Assembly: GCF_024172125.1 (NCBI RefSeq)
Contig: NZ_JAMZEA010000013.1
Location: 62,001-126,000 of the forward strand
Reading direction: 5' to 3'
From: Actinomadura rupiterrae
Lineage (GTDB): Bacteria > Actinomycetota > Actinomycetes > Streptosporangiales > Streptosporangiaceae
Length of the DNA: 64,000 bases
How positions within the stretch are numbered: the first letter of the stretch is position 1; each line of letters begins with the position of its first letter. Position numbers and translations under genes: made by a program. A model generated the notes under the pieces. The model saw nothing but the letters and a program-made list of their open reading frames with translations. It did not search any database and was not told where the DNA came from. This document shows positions 54,153 through 62,593 of the stretch, in pieces.

Positions 54153-54498
54153 CGCGATCGCACCATCCCTCAAGCCTCACGATCTGGCGTTACATGACTC
54201 CAGAGAGTGACTGCCCGGATGAAGTCGTGATCACACGGCAGAGGCAGGCAGAACGCTCCCAACCTCCCGCCGCTGCCCGGCGCACCGGGATTTCGGCCGG
54301 TCCAAGCCGTCCACGGTGGCTGTCGCACCGCAGTGGCGGCATGAGCACCACCCGAGGCCCGACCCAGCGGCGCCCCGAGCGCGACGCGCTCACCCGTGCG
54401 CCCGCAGAGCAGCCTTGTGGTGCACCGCATCGCCCACCAGCGCCCATCGGGGCGAACCTTGCACCGCACCGACGCGGAGCGTCGGCTGTAACGCGGCG
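54153..54498. other. 346-base region between MNIO and MgtC-like genes
   Basis: It should contain the MNIO operon promoter. The 11-mer GGCGTTACATG occurs at 54186 and again at 54495. The second copy overlaps TGTAACG-CGG-CGTTACA (54487-54503), which includes the MgtC-like stop. No gene is seen. Confidence 0.5.
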
Positions 54499-55026
54499 TT
54501 ACATGTCGCCGCCGAAGGCGCCGAATCCGGGTGTGCGGGTCTGGCCGCTCTGCTCGGCATGGTCAAGGACTGCCGGTGGGTCGTTGTCGAAACGATCGGC
54601 CCAACGGAGAGGGTCCAGGAAGCCCAGCGGACGGATATACCGCAGCTCCAGGACGAAAATCGCGAGGACGGTCCCCGCCACCGCTGGGAGGGGGCGGCCT
54701 TGCCCCGCAGTGGCACCGATCGCCGCAGTGGTGAAAATGGCCGACGCCGTGGTGATGCCGTGGATCATGTGCGCCTTGCCGCGGTCCTGGCTGACGACCA
54801 GACCGCCGCCGATGAATCCGATACCGGTGATCACGCCGGCGAGTGCGTTCGGGGCACCGTGGTGGGCCAGCATCGCCGCCAACGCGGCGCCGATGCCGAT
54901 CAGCGAGAACACGCGAATCCCCGCGCCCGCACCGCGAAGCTCACGTTCAAAACCCAGAGCGAATGCCAGCACGAGCCCCAGCAGCAGGTCCAGCAGGTCG
55001 GTCCACGAACTCAGCACCAGCCGCAC
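54499..55026 (-). CDS. MgtC/SapB-family membrane protein
   Basis: A 175-residue protein from the proposed GTG at 55026. It has four transmembrane helices. GLVLAFALGFERELRGAGAGI and ALAGVITGIGFIGGGLV are the MgtC signatures, and a short hydrophilic C-terminal tail follows. MgtC proteins support growth in low magnesium and modulate ATP synthase in pathogens; in actinomycetes the role is unclear. Other in-frame GTGs at 55017 and 55041 are possible. Confidence 0.82.
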   Translation of the reverse strand: MRLVLSSWTDLLDLLLGLVLAFALGFERELRGAGAGIRVFSLIGIGAALAAMLAHHGAPNALAGVITGIGFIGGGLVVSQDRGKAHMIHGITTASAIFTTAAIGATAGQGRPLPAVAGTVLAIFVLELRYIRPLGFLDPLRWADRFDNDPPAVLDHAEQSGQTRTPGFGAFGGDM

Positions 55027-55340
55027 TGTATACCCGGTCACCTGCGCGAAGTGCGAAGCGCGGCGACCGTGTCGCACACGCTCGACCTCACCGTCGTCCC
55101 TGCGAACTGACGATCGTCCCCAGCCCGCCGCTGTTGCGCGTCTACCGTCTGACCCGGCTCCTGCAGGCCCAGTTCGCGCCAGGGGCCGCGAACTGCACCA
55201 TCGTGGCCGTCGCGTTCGGATGTCCGCCGAAAACGTCATGATCTACCTCGCCGATCCACGTCGGCGAGACCAGGCAGACGAGCATGTGAAACTCGGTCCC
55301 CGGCTTATTCGGTCGACCGCAGACACCCCGTCCCGTGATG
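55027..55340. other. 314-base intergenic region
   Basis: No gene, repeat or hairpin of note is seen. It probably contains the leftward MgtC-like promoter. Confidence 0.45.
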
Positions 55341-55524
55341 ATGAGCCTCTCGGAAGGGGACGGCATGGACAGGTCGGGCTGGTACGGGGTGCGGTGTTTC
55401 CTCGCCCCGGCGCTGGGGTCGTATGGTGACTGAGGTCTTCTCGCTGATCCGGGACTCGGAGCTCCCCGCCGACGATTACCTCACGCGGTTCTTCGACACC
55501 GGGCGGGAGCGTCAGAGGCGTTGA
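55341..55524 (+). pseudogene. DUF4288-like gene with internal deletion
   Basis: The first frame (55341-55433) contains GWYGVRCFLA, like the start of DUF4288 proteins. A second frame (55423-55524) encodes TEVFSLIRDSELPADDYLTR and then FFDTGRERQ, like their C-terminus. The middle is missing and the two parts are out of frame. The second part's stop overlaps the TTG start of the next gene, so it could still couple translation. Confidence 0.5.
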
Positions 55525-55853
55525 GGCACTGCTGCGAAGCGATGGAACGTCAGCTAGGTCATCAGTGCGCGATGCATCCCGATCCCCACGAATGCGCGGA
55601 CGCGCTCGTGACATACAGCGAGCGGTTCGATGAGTACGGGTTGATCATCCACGATGGCGGGTCGGCGGTCTCGTCCATCTCGTTCTGCCCCTGGTGCGGG
55701 ACCAAGCTGCCGCAGTCGTGGCGCGATGTGTGGTTCGACGAGATCGAGGCACTCGGGATCGACCCCTGGGAAGACCAGGTGCCCTCTGACTTCGAGACCG
55801 GGGCTTGGCGCGCCGGGCGTGCGCATCCTGGTCGCGACGGAGCCGTCACCTGA
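55521..55853 (+). CDS. DUF6980-like small protein
   Basis: A 110-residue protein starting at TTG. HCCEAMERQL near the N-terminus, DEYGLIIHDGGSA and FCPWCGTKLP with its CxxC give a family signature of possible zinc-binding small proteins (DUF6980). The CC near the start is conserved, which favours TTG 55521 over the ATG at 55542. No function is known. The start overlaps the end of the DUF4288-like remnant. Confidence 0.72.
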   Translation: MRHCCEAMERQLGHQCAMHPDPHECADALVTYSERFDEYGLIIHDGGSAVSSISFCPWCGTKLPQSWRDVWFDEIEALGIDPWEDQVPSDFETGAWRAGRAHPGRDGAVT

Positions 55854-55968
55854 GCACTCAGCATCAACCGCCCACCCGCCCGCCTTCCCTGACCGAAGGT
55901 CGGATCTCGCATGATTCGGGGCCTTCCGGGCAGGGGCAGGCCCGTACGGCGAATCGAAGGAAGGAATC

Positions 55969-56163
55969 ATGGGTTTCCTCGACAAGCTGAAGAACAAGGC
56001 GCAGCAGAGCAAGGGGCGTGGCGAGCAGGCCGCCGGACGGGCTGCCGACGACCCCTACCTGGAAGCCGAGGGACGCAAGGACCGTGTCGCCGGTGGGGCC
56101 AAGCAGGTGGGCGAGAAGGCCAAGGACGCCGCTCGCGAGGTCCGCAAGAGCACCGAAAAGTGA
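55969..56163 (+). CDS. CsbD-family stress protein
   Basis: A 64-residue highly charged helical protein. The GRGEQAAGRAADDPYLEAEG and GGAKQVGEKAKDAAREVRKS segments match CsbD/YjbJ-like general stress proteins, which are rich in Lys, Ala, Glu and Gly. GAAGGAA precedes the ATG, and a strong hairpin ends the gene. Expression is probably stress-induced, but no clear sigma-B promoter is visible. Confidence 0.88.
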   Translation: MGFLDKLKNKAQQSKGRGEQAAGRAADDPYLEAEGRKDRVAGGAKQVGEKAKDAAREVRKSTEK

Positions 56164-56170
56164 CCTCACG

Positions 56171-56207
56171 CCAGTGGCCGGAACCTCTGACACGTTCCGG
56201 CCACTGG
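56171..56207 (+). terminator. Strong terminator after the CsbD gene
   Basis: A perfect 14-base stem (CCAGTGGCCGGAAC and complement) with a 9-base loop starts 8 bases after the stop. Confidence 0.9.
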
Positions 56208-56343
56208 CCGTCGCGGGCTCGTCGGCGTCTGATCAGGGCGCGCGGGAGTGGACGTCGCGACCGGGCGGCCGACGTCGGCCCTCGTGCTCGGCATGGTGGT
56301 CTTGATCCTGGCTTGAGGCAGGCGCCGCCTGGGATTCCATCGG

Positions 56344-56375
56344 ACCCGTCCGCTCACCGGGGTGAGCGGACGGGT
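56344..56375 (-). terminator. Strong terminator after the second lipase gene
   Basis: A perfect 15-base stem (ACCCGTCCGCTCACC and complement) around a 2-base centre lies 12 bases past the lipase stop on the minus strand. Confidence 0.9.
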
Positions 56376-56386
56376 GGTGCGGCAGG

Positions 56387-57661
56387 TCAGCAGCCGTTCT
56401 GGAAGGGCTTGCCGGCGAAGCGGTCGCGGAAGAAGTTCAGGACGTCGCCGGCGGCGCCGAACATGGTGGTGGCGTGCTCGGTCGGGTAGGCGATCTTGTA
56501 GGTGTTCTGGACGCCGGTCTGGCAGTAGGTCGCGTGCAGCCGGTCCATCGGCTCGTGCGGGAGGATCTCCTCGGCCCAGCCGCGGTAGAGGAAGAGCGGG
56601 AAGGCGACCTTGTACTTGGCCGAGGAGTTCGGGCCGCCGACGTCCACGCCGAGGTTGAGGCTGTCGGCGATCTGGCCCCAGGTGGTGCCGCCCGGTCCCT
56701 GGACGGCGTACAGCTGGTCGAGGGACAGCTTCTGGGTGGTGTAGTTCTCGACCCTGGCGCCCGCGAAGACCCCGAGGGTCCCGAGGAGGCAGTTGTTCTT
56801 GACGTCCTTCTCGACCTGCCGCCCGGCGTCGTTCATCAGCTGGTCGAAGGGCATCTCGGGGTACTGGGCCTTGAGGCCGATCAGGGTGTCGGCGAGGAAC
56901 CCGGCGAAGACGCTGCCGTTGAGCTGCTTGGCGGCGGCCTTGAGGTCGGCCGGGATGCCGCCGGACGCGGCGCCGGCCACGTCGAGGTCGGGGGCGTAGG
57001 ACGCGGCGAGCTGGGCGGCCCACCCGGCGGTGTTGCCGCCTTCGGAGTAGCCCGAGATGCCGACCTTGCCGCCGGCGGTGAGGGTGCTGCCGGGGATCCT
57101 CCGGGCGGCGCGGGCGATGTCGAGGGTGGCGGGGCCGTTGGCCTTGCCGTTGACGTAGTAGTGGGTCTGGCCGTCCAGGTAGCCGACGCCGTCGGTGGCG
57201 GCGAGCGCCCAGCCCTCGTTGAGGTAGCCGGACAGGTTCGGCGCCTCGAACTGGTCCTGGAAGCCGGTGGTCATCTGCTTGGACAGCGAGCAGGACGATC
57301 CGGACCCGTGCGTGAACGGCGCGTAGGCCAGCGTCGGCCGCGGCCCGCCCTGCGTCCAGGCGTCGGTGGGGATCGCGACCGTGCCGGACGCGGCGACCCT
57401 GTTGCCCTTGGCGTCGGTCGTGACGTACTGGACCTTCCACGCCTTGTAGGGCTTGAGGTTCGGCACGAACCACAGCGTGGTCTCGCGGCAGGCGAGGATG
57501 TCGCCGGGGTTTCCGGACACGCTCGCGGGCGGCGTGTAGATGTCGGCCTCACCGGCGGTGCAGCCCGCCGGGCCGGCGGCCGCGGGACCGGCGGACACGA
57601 GCGGGACGGTCAGGGCCGCCGCACCTAGACTCAGTGCGGCGAGCACGCTTCTGATCTTCAC
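56387..57661 (-). CDS. Secreted lipase, LIP family (second of two)
   Basis: A 424-residue protein with a ~29-residue signal peptide ending PAAA. ISGYSEGGNTAGWAAQL holds the nucleophile Ser206; the late Asp/His region includes PTEHATTMFG. It belongs to the same LIP family as the gene at 4179 but has more cysteines (CTAGE, ACRET, CSLSK, NNCLL and a terminal GC), implying disulfides. It starts at GTG with GAGGAGG. It is divergent from a TetR gene, with a perfect palindrome between. Confidence 0.9.
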   Translation of the reverse strand: MKIRSVLAALSLGAAALTVPLVSAGPAAAGPAGCTAGEADIYTPPASVSGNPGDILACRETTLWFVPNLKPYKAWKVQYVTTDAKGNRVAASGTVAIPTDAWTQGGPRPTLAYAPFTHGSGSSCSLSKQMTTGFQDQFEAPNLSGYLNEGWALAATDGVGYLDGQTHYYVNGKANGPATLDIARAARRIPGSTLTAGGKVGISGYSEGGNTAGWAAQLAASYAPDLDVAGAASGGIPADLKAAAKQLNGSVFAGFLADTLIGLKAQYPEMPFDQLMNDAGRQVEKDVKNNCLLGTLGVFAGARVENYTTQKLSLDQLYAVQGPGGTTWGQIADSLNLGVDVGGPNSSAKYKVAFPLFLYRGWAEEILPHEPMDRLHATYCQTGVQNTYKIAYPTEHATTMFGAAGDVLNFFRDRFAGKPFQNGC

Positions 57662-57678
57662 GGGCTCCTCCTCGGCCG

Positions 57679-57704
57679 TATCGGAGACGGGGGCGTCTCC
57701 GATA
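57679..57704. promoter_or_regulatory. Perfect 11-base palindrome between lipase and TetR genes
   Basis: TATCGGAGACG-N4-CGTCTCCGATA lies 18 bases from the lipase GTG and 63 bases from the TetR start. It would cover the lipase leader or promoter, so it is a strong operator candidate. A weaker GGAAC-N6-GTTCC follows at 57708. Confidence 0.85.
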
Positions 57705-57766
57705 TGGGGAACGCCAATGTTCCAGATGGCGCCCGGGGATCCCATAACGGCGAGGACGAAAAACCG

Positions 57767-58429
57767 GTGACGAACCCGAAACCAGCTAACAAGCGCCGCT
57801 ACCGCGGCATGGACGGCGGCGAGCGGGAGTCCGCGCGCCGCGAGCGCCTGCTCGCCGCCGGACTGGAGCTGTTCGGCACCGCCGGGTACAACGCCAGCAC
57901 CGTCGAGGACGTCTGCCGGCAGGCGGGCATGGCCAAGAAGTTCTTCTACGAGTCCTTCAGCGACCGGGAGGCCCTGCTGCTGGCCATCTACGACGCCGAG
58001 ATCGACCGCGCGCAGCTGGCCGTCCTGCGCGCGCTCGGCGACGCCGCGCCCACCGCCGAGGAGCAGGCCGCGGCGGGTTTCTCGGCGTTCCTCCGGACCG
58101 TGGGCGCGGACCCGCGCGTGACCCGCATCGTGTTCTGCGAGATCATCCGCGCCGCGTCCCCCGCCACCGAGGAGCGCTACCAGCGCGCCAAGCGCGAGTT
58201 CGCGGACTTCATCGCCGACGTCCTCACCCGGCTGGAGGGCGTCCCGCCCACCAAGGTGCTCCGCATGGGCACCACGCAGATCATCGGCGCCATCAACGAG
58301 CTCATGACCGACCAGGTCCTGGGCCACCTCGACGCCACCCTCGACGAGATCATCGACCTCACCCTCACCCTGGCCGGCCTCACCTACCGCTGGTACATGC
58401 AGGAACTACCCCAGAACCCACCCACCTGA
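57767..58429 (+). CDS. TetR/AcrR-family regulator of the lipase locus
   Basis: A 220-residue protein starting at GTG with GAGGA upstream. VCRQAGMAKKFFYESFSDREAL at about 49-70 is the recognition region. The lipase gene is divergent and the intergenic palindrome is very strong, so repression of the lipase is likely, perhaps relieved by a fatty acid or acyl compound. The ligand is inferred only from context. Confidence 0.9.
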   Translation: MTNPKPANKRRYRGMDGGERESARRERLLAAGLELFGTAGYNASTVEDVCRQAGMAKKFFYESFSDREALLLAIYDAEIDRAQLAVLRALGDAAPTAEEQAAAGFSAFLRTVGADPRVTRIVFCEIIRAASPATEERYQRAKREFADFIADVLTRLEGVPPTKVLRMGTTQIIGAINELMTDQVLGHLDATLDEIIDLTLTLAGLTYRWYMQELPQNPPT

Positions 58430-58691
58430 GCCAGACGCCTCACGTCCGTCGACCGGCGTCCAGAAACTCGAACGGCACCCTCGCCATCCGCCGTCCTGGA
58501 GTCCCAGCGACGCGGCGACGTCTTGCTGGCCGAGCAGGGGACTGTGGAAGTCCTGCTCGCACATCATGTCGCCATGGCGCTGGGCCGCGCGGCCGCCTCG
58601 GAAACGGCGACAACCCCGGCTTCCACGCCTTGTCGGCCATCCCCGGCGCGGTCACCAGTCGCGACCGTGAGGGGGGTTAGCATGCGCGGTC

Positions 58692-59483
58692 ATGGGTGAT
58701 CTTGAGGGGCGGGTGGAGCGGCTGCGGGGCGCGGCGGACGGCGGGGACGCCGGGGCGGCTCGTGAGCTGGGACGGCTGCTGTCGATGCTTCGGGCGGACG
58801 TCGACGAGCAGGTCGAGATAGATGAGCACACCTGGCCGGAGGAGCAGTGGTTGCGTGCCGCCGTCCAGGCCCGTCCGGACGATCGGGTGGCCGCCGTCCT
58901 GCTCGCCGGGCGGCTCGTCCAGCAGATCGCGCACTGGAGCAAGGACCCCGATTACGCGGAAGAGCACGGGGAGGACGAGGAGACCCTGGAACGCCGGGAG
59001 GCCGAGGCGCGGGCCCTGTACGAGCGCGTCCTCGCGGACGATCCCGACGATCCGACCGCTCGCGTAGGGCTCGCCACGCTGGTGGCGTGGGCGCACGACG
59101 GCGAGGACAACACCGGCGGCGACGTGCTGGACGCAGAGCCGCCCTACTGGTTCTACTCGGTCGAGCTGGGGATGGGGTCGGGCTCGTTCAACCACTCCGA
59201 GACCGTCATCACCACGGACCTGGACGAGGCCCGCTGGGCTCTCGCCCGGCTCCTGGCCCCGGTCCTGGCGGAGGTCGGCGGACCGCCCCTCGGCGTCGAG
59301 CTGCACCTCTTCGTCCACGGGAACGGAGAGGTGCAGGAGGTCGTCCGACTCGACGACCACCTCGACCGTGACGGACGCGTCGACTGGGACGCGGTGACAG
59401 TTCCGCCGCTGACCGGCGAACCGCTCCCTCCCGGTCATCCCGTCGGCGTCGACCACTACGGGTACTCCACCGACTGGGGCTAG
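58692..59483 (+). CDS. Hypothetical protein with TPR-like N-terminal half
   Basis: A 263-residue acidic cytoplasmic protein. Residues about 50-140 form helical pairs (LRAAVQARPDDRVAAVLLAG, EAEARALYERVLADDPDDPT) like tetratricopeptide repeats. The C-terminal half is beta-rich with no recognised domain. No signal peptide is seen. The gap 58430-58691 before it holds no convincing gene. Confidence 0.65.
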   Translation: MGDLEGRVERLRGAADGGDAGAARELGRLLSMLRADVDEQVEIDEHTWPEEQWLRAAVQARPDDRVAAVLLAGRLVQQIAHWSKDPDYAEEHGEDEETLERREAEARALYERVLADDPDDPTARVGLATLVAWAHDGEDNTGGDVLDAEPPYWFYSVELGMGSGSFNHSETVITTDLDEARWALARLLAPVLAEVGGPPLGVELHLFVHGNGEVQEVVRLDDHLDRDGRVDWDAVTVPPLTGEPLPPGHPVGVDHYGYSTDWG

Positions 59484-59529
59484 GGAGCCCGGCTGAGCAG
59501 GGCGAGGGGCTCGCTATCAGGCGGTTTGG

Positions 59530-60210
59530 TCAGGCTGGGGTCGGGGCGTTCGCCGGGGAGGGGTCGGGGCGTAGTCCTTTGTCGATGAGGGTGATCAGGT
59601 CGTGGACGGCCGGGTCGGCGAGCTCGTCGGGGAGGCCGCGTAGCGGTCCGTCGATCAGCAGGACCGCCAGGCCGTGCACGCACGACCAGACCAGGAACTC
59701 GGCTCCGGGGCGGCGCTCGGGGGCCATCAGCGCGCAGTCGACCAGGCCGTCCAGGGCCTCGCCGAGCAGTTGGAACGGGGTCAGGCCGCTGGGCCCCGCC
59801 GAGAGGTCGTCCTGGGCGCGGGTCATGTCGTCGGGGACGTAGAAGGCCGTGCGGAACAGGCCGGGTTCGGTGCGGGCGAAGCGCAGGTAGCCGGTGCCGA
59901 CGGCGCGGAAGCGGTCGCGGGCGGCCTGGACGGAGTCGTCGGTGGGGGCCAGGGCGGCGATGTCCTCCTCCATGGCGTGGGCCAGTTCGGCCATGGCCCG
60001 CAGGGAGATCGCCTGGACGAGGGCGTCCCGGCTGGGGAAGTGCCGGTAGGCGGCGTTGGGCGCGACCCCGGCACGCCGGGTGGTCTCGCGCAGGGCGATC
60101 GCCGCGGGGCCGCCGGTGCGGGCCAGTTCGGTCCCCGCCTCGATCAGGGCCTGGCGCAGGTTGCCATGGCGGTAGGTGTCGCGGGTGGGCTCGCCGGAGC
60201 GGACGGGCAT
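59530..60210 (-). CDS. TetR/AcrR-family regulator
   Basis: A 226-residue protein. TTRRAGVAPNAAYRHFPSRDAL at about 44-65 is the recognition region, with a WHG-type C-terminal domain. GAGGTT precedes the ATG. It is divergent from a DHFR-like reductase gene, and matching inverted repeats lie between. Confidence 0.9.
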   Translation of the reverse strand: MPVRSGEPTRDTYRHGNLRQALIEAGTELARTGGPAAIALRETTRRAGVAPNAAYRHFPSRDALVQAISLRAMAELAHAMEEDIAALAPTDDSVQAARDRFRAVGTGYLRFARTEPGLFRTAFYVPDDMTRAQDDLSAGPSGLTPFQLLGEALDGLVDCALMAPERRPGAEFLVWSCVHGLAVLLIDGPLRGLPDELADPAVHDLITLIDKGLRPDPSPANAPTPA

Positions 60211-60225
60211 GACCGAACCTCTCAA

Positions 60226-60289
60226 GTGGACAACGTCCACATAAGTATGCCACGATCCTCCCGTGCCAAGATGTGGACGCCATCCACAT
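60226..60289. promoter_or_regulatory. Two GTGGA-N5-TCCAC repeats between TetR and reductase genes
   Basis: GTGGA-N5-TCCAC (60226-60240) and ATGTGGA-N5-TCCACAT (60271-60289) share core and spacing, with about 45 bases between starts. They are probable TetR operators. Confidence 0.8.
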
Positions 60290-60401
60290 GGCGTTCTCGC
60301 TGGTCAGATGGATGACCGCCCCGCTGGCCGACCGCTTCGGCGGCGTGACACGACAGCACCGGGCGCTGCGCCCGCACCCCCGATACACAGAAGGATCTGC
60401 C

Positions 60402-60974
60402 ATGCGTACGTTGATCAGCACCGCGTTCATCTCCACCGACGGCGTCGTGGAGGGGCCCGGCGGGGAGCCCGGCTACCGCAACTCCGGCTGGACGTTCAAG
60501 GACGTCGACTTCGTCCCGGAAGCGTTCGAGATCAAGGGCCGGGAGCAGGAGGAGGCCGGCGCGATGCTCCTTGGCCGCGTCAGCTACGCGGCGTTCAGCA
60601 AGGTCTGGCCGGGGATGGCGGAGTTCGCCCGCTACAAGACGCTGCCGAAGTACGTCGTGTCCACCACGCTCACCGAGGACGACCTGGTGGACGACTGGGG
60701 CGACACCACGATCCTGCGCTCGCTGGACGAGGTCGCCGCCCTGAAGGAGACCCACGGCGGGCCGATCATCATGCACGGCAGCGCCTCGCTCAACCATGCC
60801 CTGTCGGACGCAGGCCTGATCGACCGCTACCACCTGCTGGTCTTCCCGCTGCTGCTCGGCGCGGGCAAGCGCCTGTTCAGCACCACCGACAAGGACACTC
60901 AGAAGCTCAAGCTCGTCGAGCACGCCGTCTACAGCAACGGACTGCAGAAGCAGATCCTCGACGTTCTCCACTAG
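60402..60974 (+). CDS. Dihydrofolate reductase-like (RibD C-terminal fold) protein
   Basis: A 190-residue protein of the COG0262 family. MLLGRVSYAAFSKVWP is the usual early signature, IIMHGSASLNHALSD the NADPH-binding segment, and YHLLVFPLLLGAGKRLF the late one. It probably reduces a small molecule with NADPH; it lacks features of true folate-pathway DHFR. The ATG at 60402 gives the normal family start. Control by the divergent TetR is likely. Confidence 0.9.
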   Translation: MRTLISTAFISTDGVVEGPGGEPGYRNSGWTFKDVDFVPEAFEIKGREQEEAGAMLLGRVSYAAFSKVWPGMAEFARYKTLPKYVVSTTLTEDDLVDDWGDTTILRSLDEVAALKETHGGPIIMHGSASLNHALSDAGLIDRYHLLVFPLLLGAGKRLFSTTDKDTQKLKLVEHAVYSNGLQKQILDVLH

Positions 60975-61104
60975 CCAGATCGCACCACGGCGGAAACCCG
61001 TCTGCGTGGGAAGTTGCCGTCGCTTGCGCGACGCCCTTGACGGAGGGTCCCGGCTCGATTCACCGCGAGCCTCCGATCACTTCTTTCAAACTTGAGGAGC
61101 CCTC

Positions 61105-61575
61105 ATGTCCATCGCACCCGCCGCCGGCGCCACCGTCACCGGCGCTCGCCGCCGAGTCCCAATGCCCGTCCTGCTGAAGACCAGCGCGTTCGCCACCGTA
61201 CTGGCTGCCGCGGCGATCGAGACGCTGACCGCTCTCGTCCGGGCGGCGGGCATCCGCCTGGAGGTCGGCGACCCCGGCGGCTCCGCCGCCGACCTCGTGC
61301 CGGTGGGCGCCGGAGCCTGCACGATAGCCCTGGTGATGTGCATGATCCCTGGCACCGTCCTCGCCGTACTGATCAACCGGTATGGACGGCGCCCGGTCCG
61401 GACTTACCGCATCACCACCAGCGCGCTCGTGCTGGTCTCCCTGCTCCCCCCACTGGCCGCCGCCGCCACTTCCACCGGGACGAAAGCGACCCTGATCGCC
61501 ACTCACCTTCTGGCTGCGGCCATCATCGTGCCGATCACGAGCCGGAAACTCGCTCACCACTTTCACATGGAGTAG
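61105..61575 (+). CDS. DUF6069-like membrane protein
   Basis: A 156-residue protein with four transmembrane helices, at about 25-45, 66-90, 106-122 and 129-146. The layout and the late THLLAAAIIVPITSRKL helix match DUF6069, a small actinobacterial membrane family of unknown function. TTGAGGAG precedes the ATG. It converges with the XRE regulator gene. Confidence 0.75.
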   Translation: MSIAPAAGATVTGARRRVPMPVLLKTSAFATVLAAAAIETLTALVRAAGIRLEVGDPGGSAADLVPVGAGACTIALVMCMIPGTVLAVLINRYGRRPVRTYRITTSALVLVSLLPPLAAAATSTGTKATLIATHLLAAAIIVPITSRKLAHHFHME

Positions 61576-61626
61576 CGCGGGACGGACGCCAGCAGGTCGG
61601 CACGCTTCGGCTGCGCGGCGGTCGTC

Positions 61627-62463
61627 CTATTGCGGGGGCTGGGTGAGGGCTTGGAGTGCGGCGTGGGACGGGGAGCCGGGTGGGGCGCTGTAGGCGACGA
61701 GGGCGCGGACGCCGGGGTCGGCGGGGAGGCCGAGGAACTCGTAGTCGAGGTGCAGGTCGCTGGCTTGCGGGTGGTGCAGGTGGTAGCGGCCGAAGGCCAG
61801 GTCGGTGACGTCGTGGCTGTCCCACATGTAGCGGAACTGTTCGCTGGCGTCCGTCATGGTCGCGATGAGCGCTTGCAGTTCCGGGTCGTGGGGACGGGTG
61901 CTGGCGCGCAGGCGAAGGTAGGTGACGACCGTCCGGGCGATCTGTGCCCAGCTCGGTGCGGTGAGCTGCCGGACGGCGTCGTTGAGGAAGATCAGGTGGG
62001 CCCAGGTGCGTTCGGGGCCGGGCAGGGCGTCGAAGTCGATGGCGAACACCGTGGTGGCGGCGCGGTTCCAGGCCAGGATGTTGGTGTGGTGGCCGACCAG
62101 GTAGGCGGGGTTGGGGTCGATGGCGTCCAGCAGTTGGCGCAGCCCGGGGCGTAGTTGGGGGCTGGGCGCTGCCGCCTCGGCAAGGGACGGGCGGGCCAGG
62201 TTGTACAGGTGGGTGCGTTCGTCCTGGTCAAGTCGCAGTGCGGTGGCCACGGCGTCGATGACGGCGTCCGAAACGCCGTCCAGGCGTCCGCGCTCGAAGC
62301 GGATGTAGTAGTCCACGCTGATCCCGGCCAGTTGCGCCAGCTCTTCACGGCGCAGGCCGGGGACCCGGCGCCGGGACCCGTAGGGGGTCAGCCCGACCTG
62401 TTCGGGACGCAGCCGGGCCCGCCGCGACCGGAGAAATGCTGCTATCTGCGAGGTTTCACCCAC
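61627..62463 (-). CDS. MmyB-like XRE-family transcriptional regulator
   Basis: A 278-residue protein starting at GTG. GLRREELAQLAGISVDYYIRFE at about 36-57 is the helix-turn-helix, preceded by SRRRVP as in the regulator at 19690. The C-terminal MmyB domain ends near LHLDYEFLGLPADPG. It is divergent from the isochorismatase-like gene and may regulate that gene and the channel gene after it. Confidence 0.9.
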   Translation of the reverse strand: MGETSQIAAFLRSRRARLRPEQVGLTPYGSRRRVPGLRREELAQLAGISVDYYIRFERGRLDGVSDAVIDAVATALRLDQDERTHLYNLARPSLAEAAAPSPQLRPGLRQLLDAIDPNPAYLVGHHTNILAWNRAATTVFAIDFDALPGPERTWAHLIFLNDAVRQLTAPSWAQIARTVVTYLRLRASTRPHDPELQALIATMTDASEQFRYMWDSHDVTDLAFGRYHLHHPQASDLHLDYEFLGLPADPGVRALVAYSAPPGSPSHAALQALTQPPQ

Positions 62464-62593
62464 GATCGGCCATCTTAAAGGGGGTCTGCCGGACCCCGGG
62501 TTGAACGCGGTCCTGGGTCGGGCTCCGGCGTCCCCCGAAGCTGGGGAGCGCAGCCGCCGCGAGACGTGGCGGACCGTCGAAAGGACACCTCCG

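Noticed and set aside
54487..54503. TGTAACG-CGG-CGTTACA as a terminator of the MgtC-like gene
   Set aside because: The 7-base stem overlaps the stop codon and has a 3-base loop. It is too weak and too close to call, though it may be a protein site.
58440..58655. Small frame in the gap before the TPR-like gene
   Set aside because: No ribosome site and no conserved pattern in either strand.
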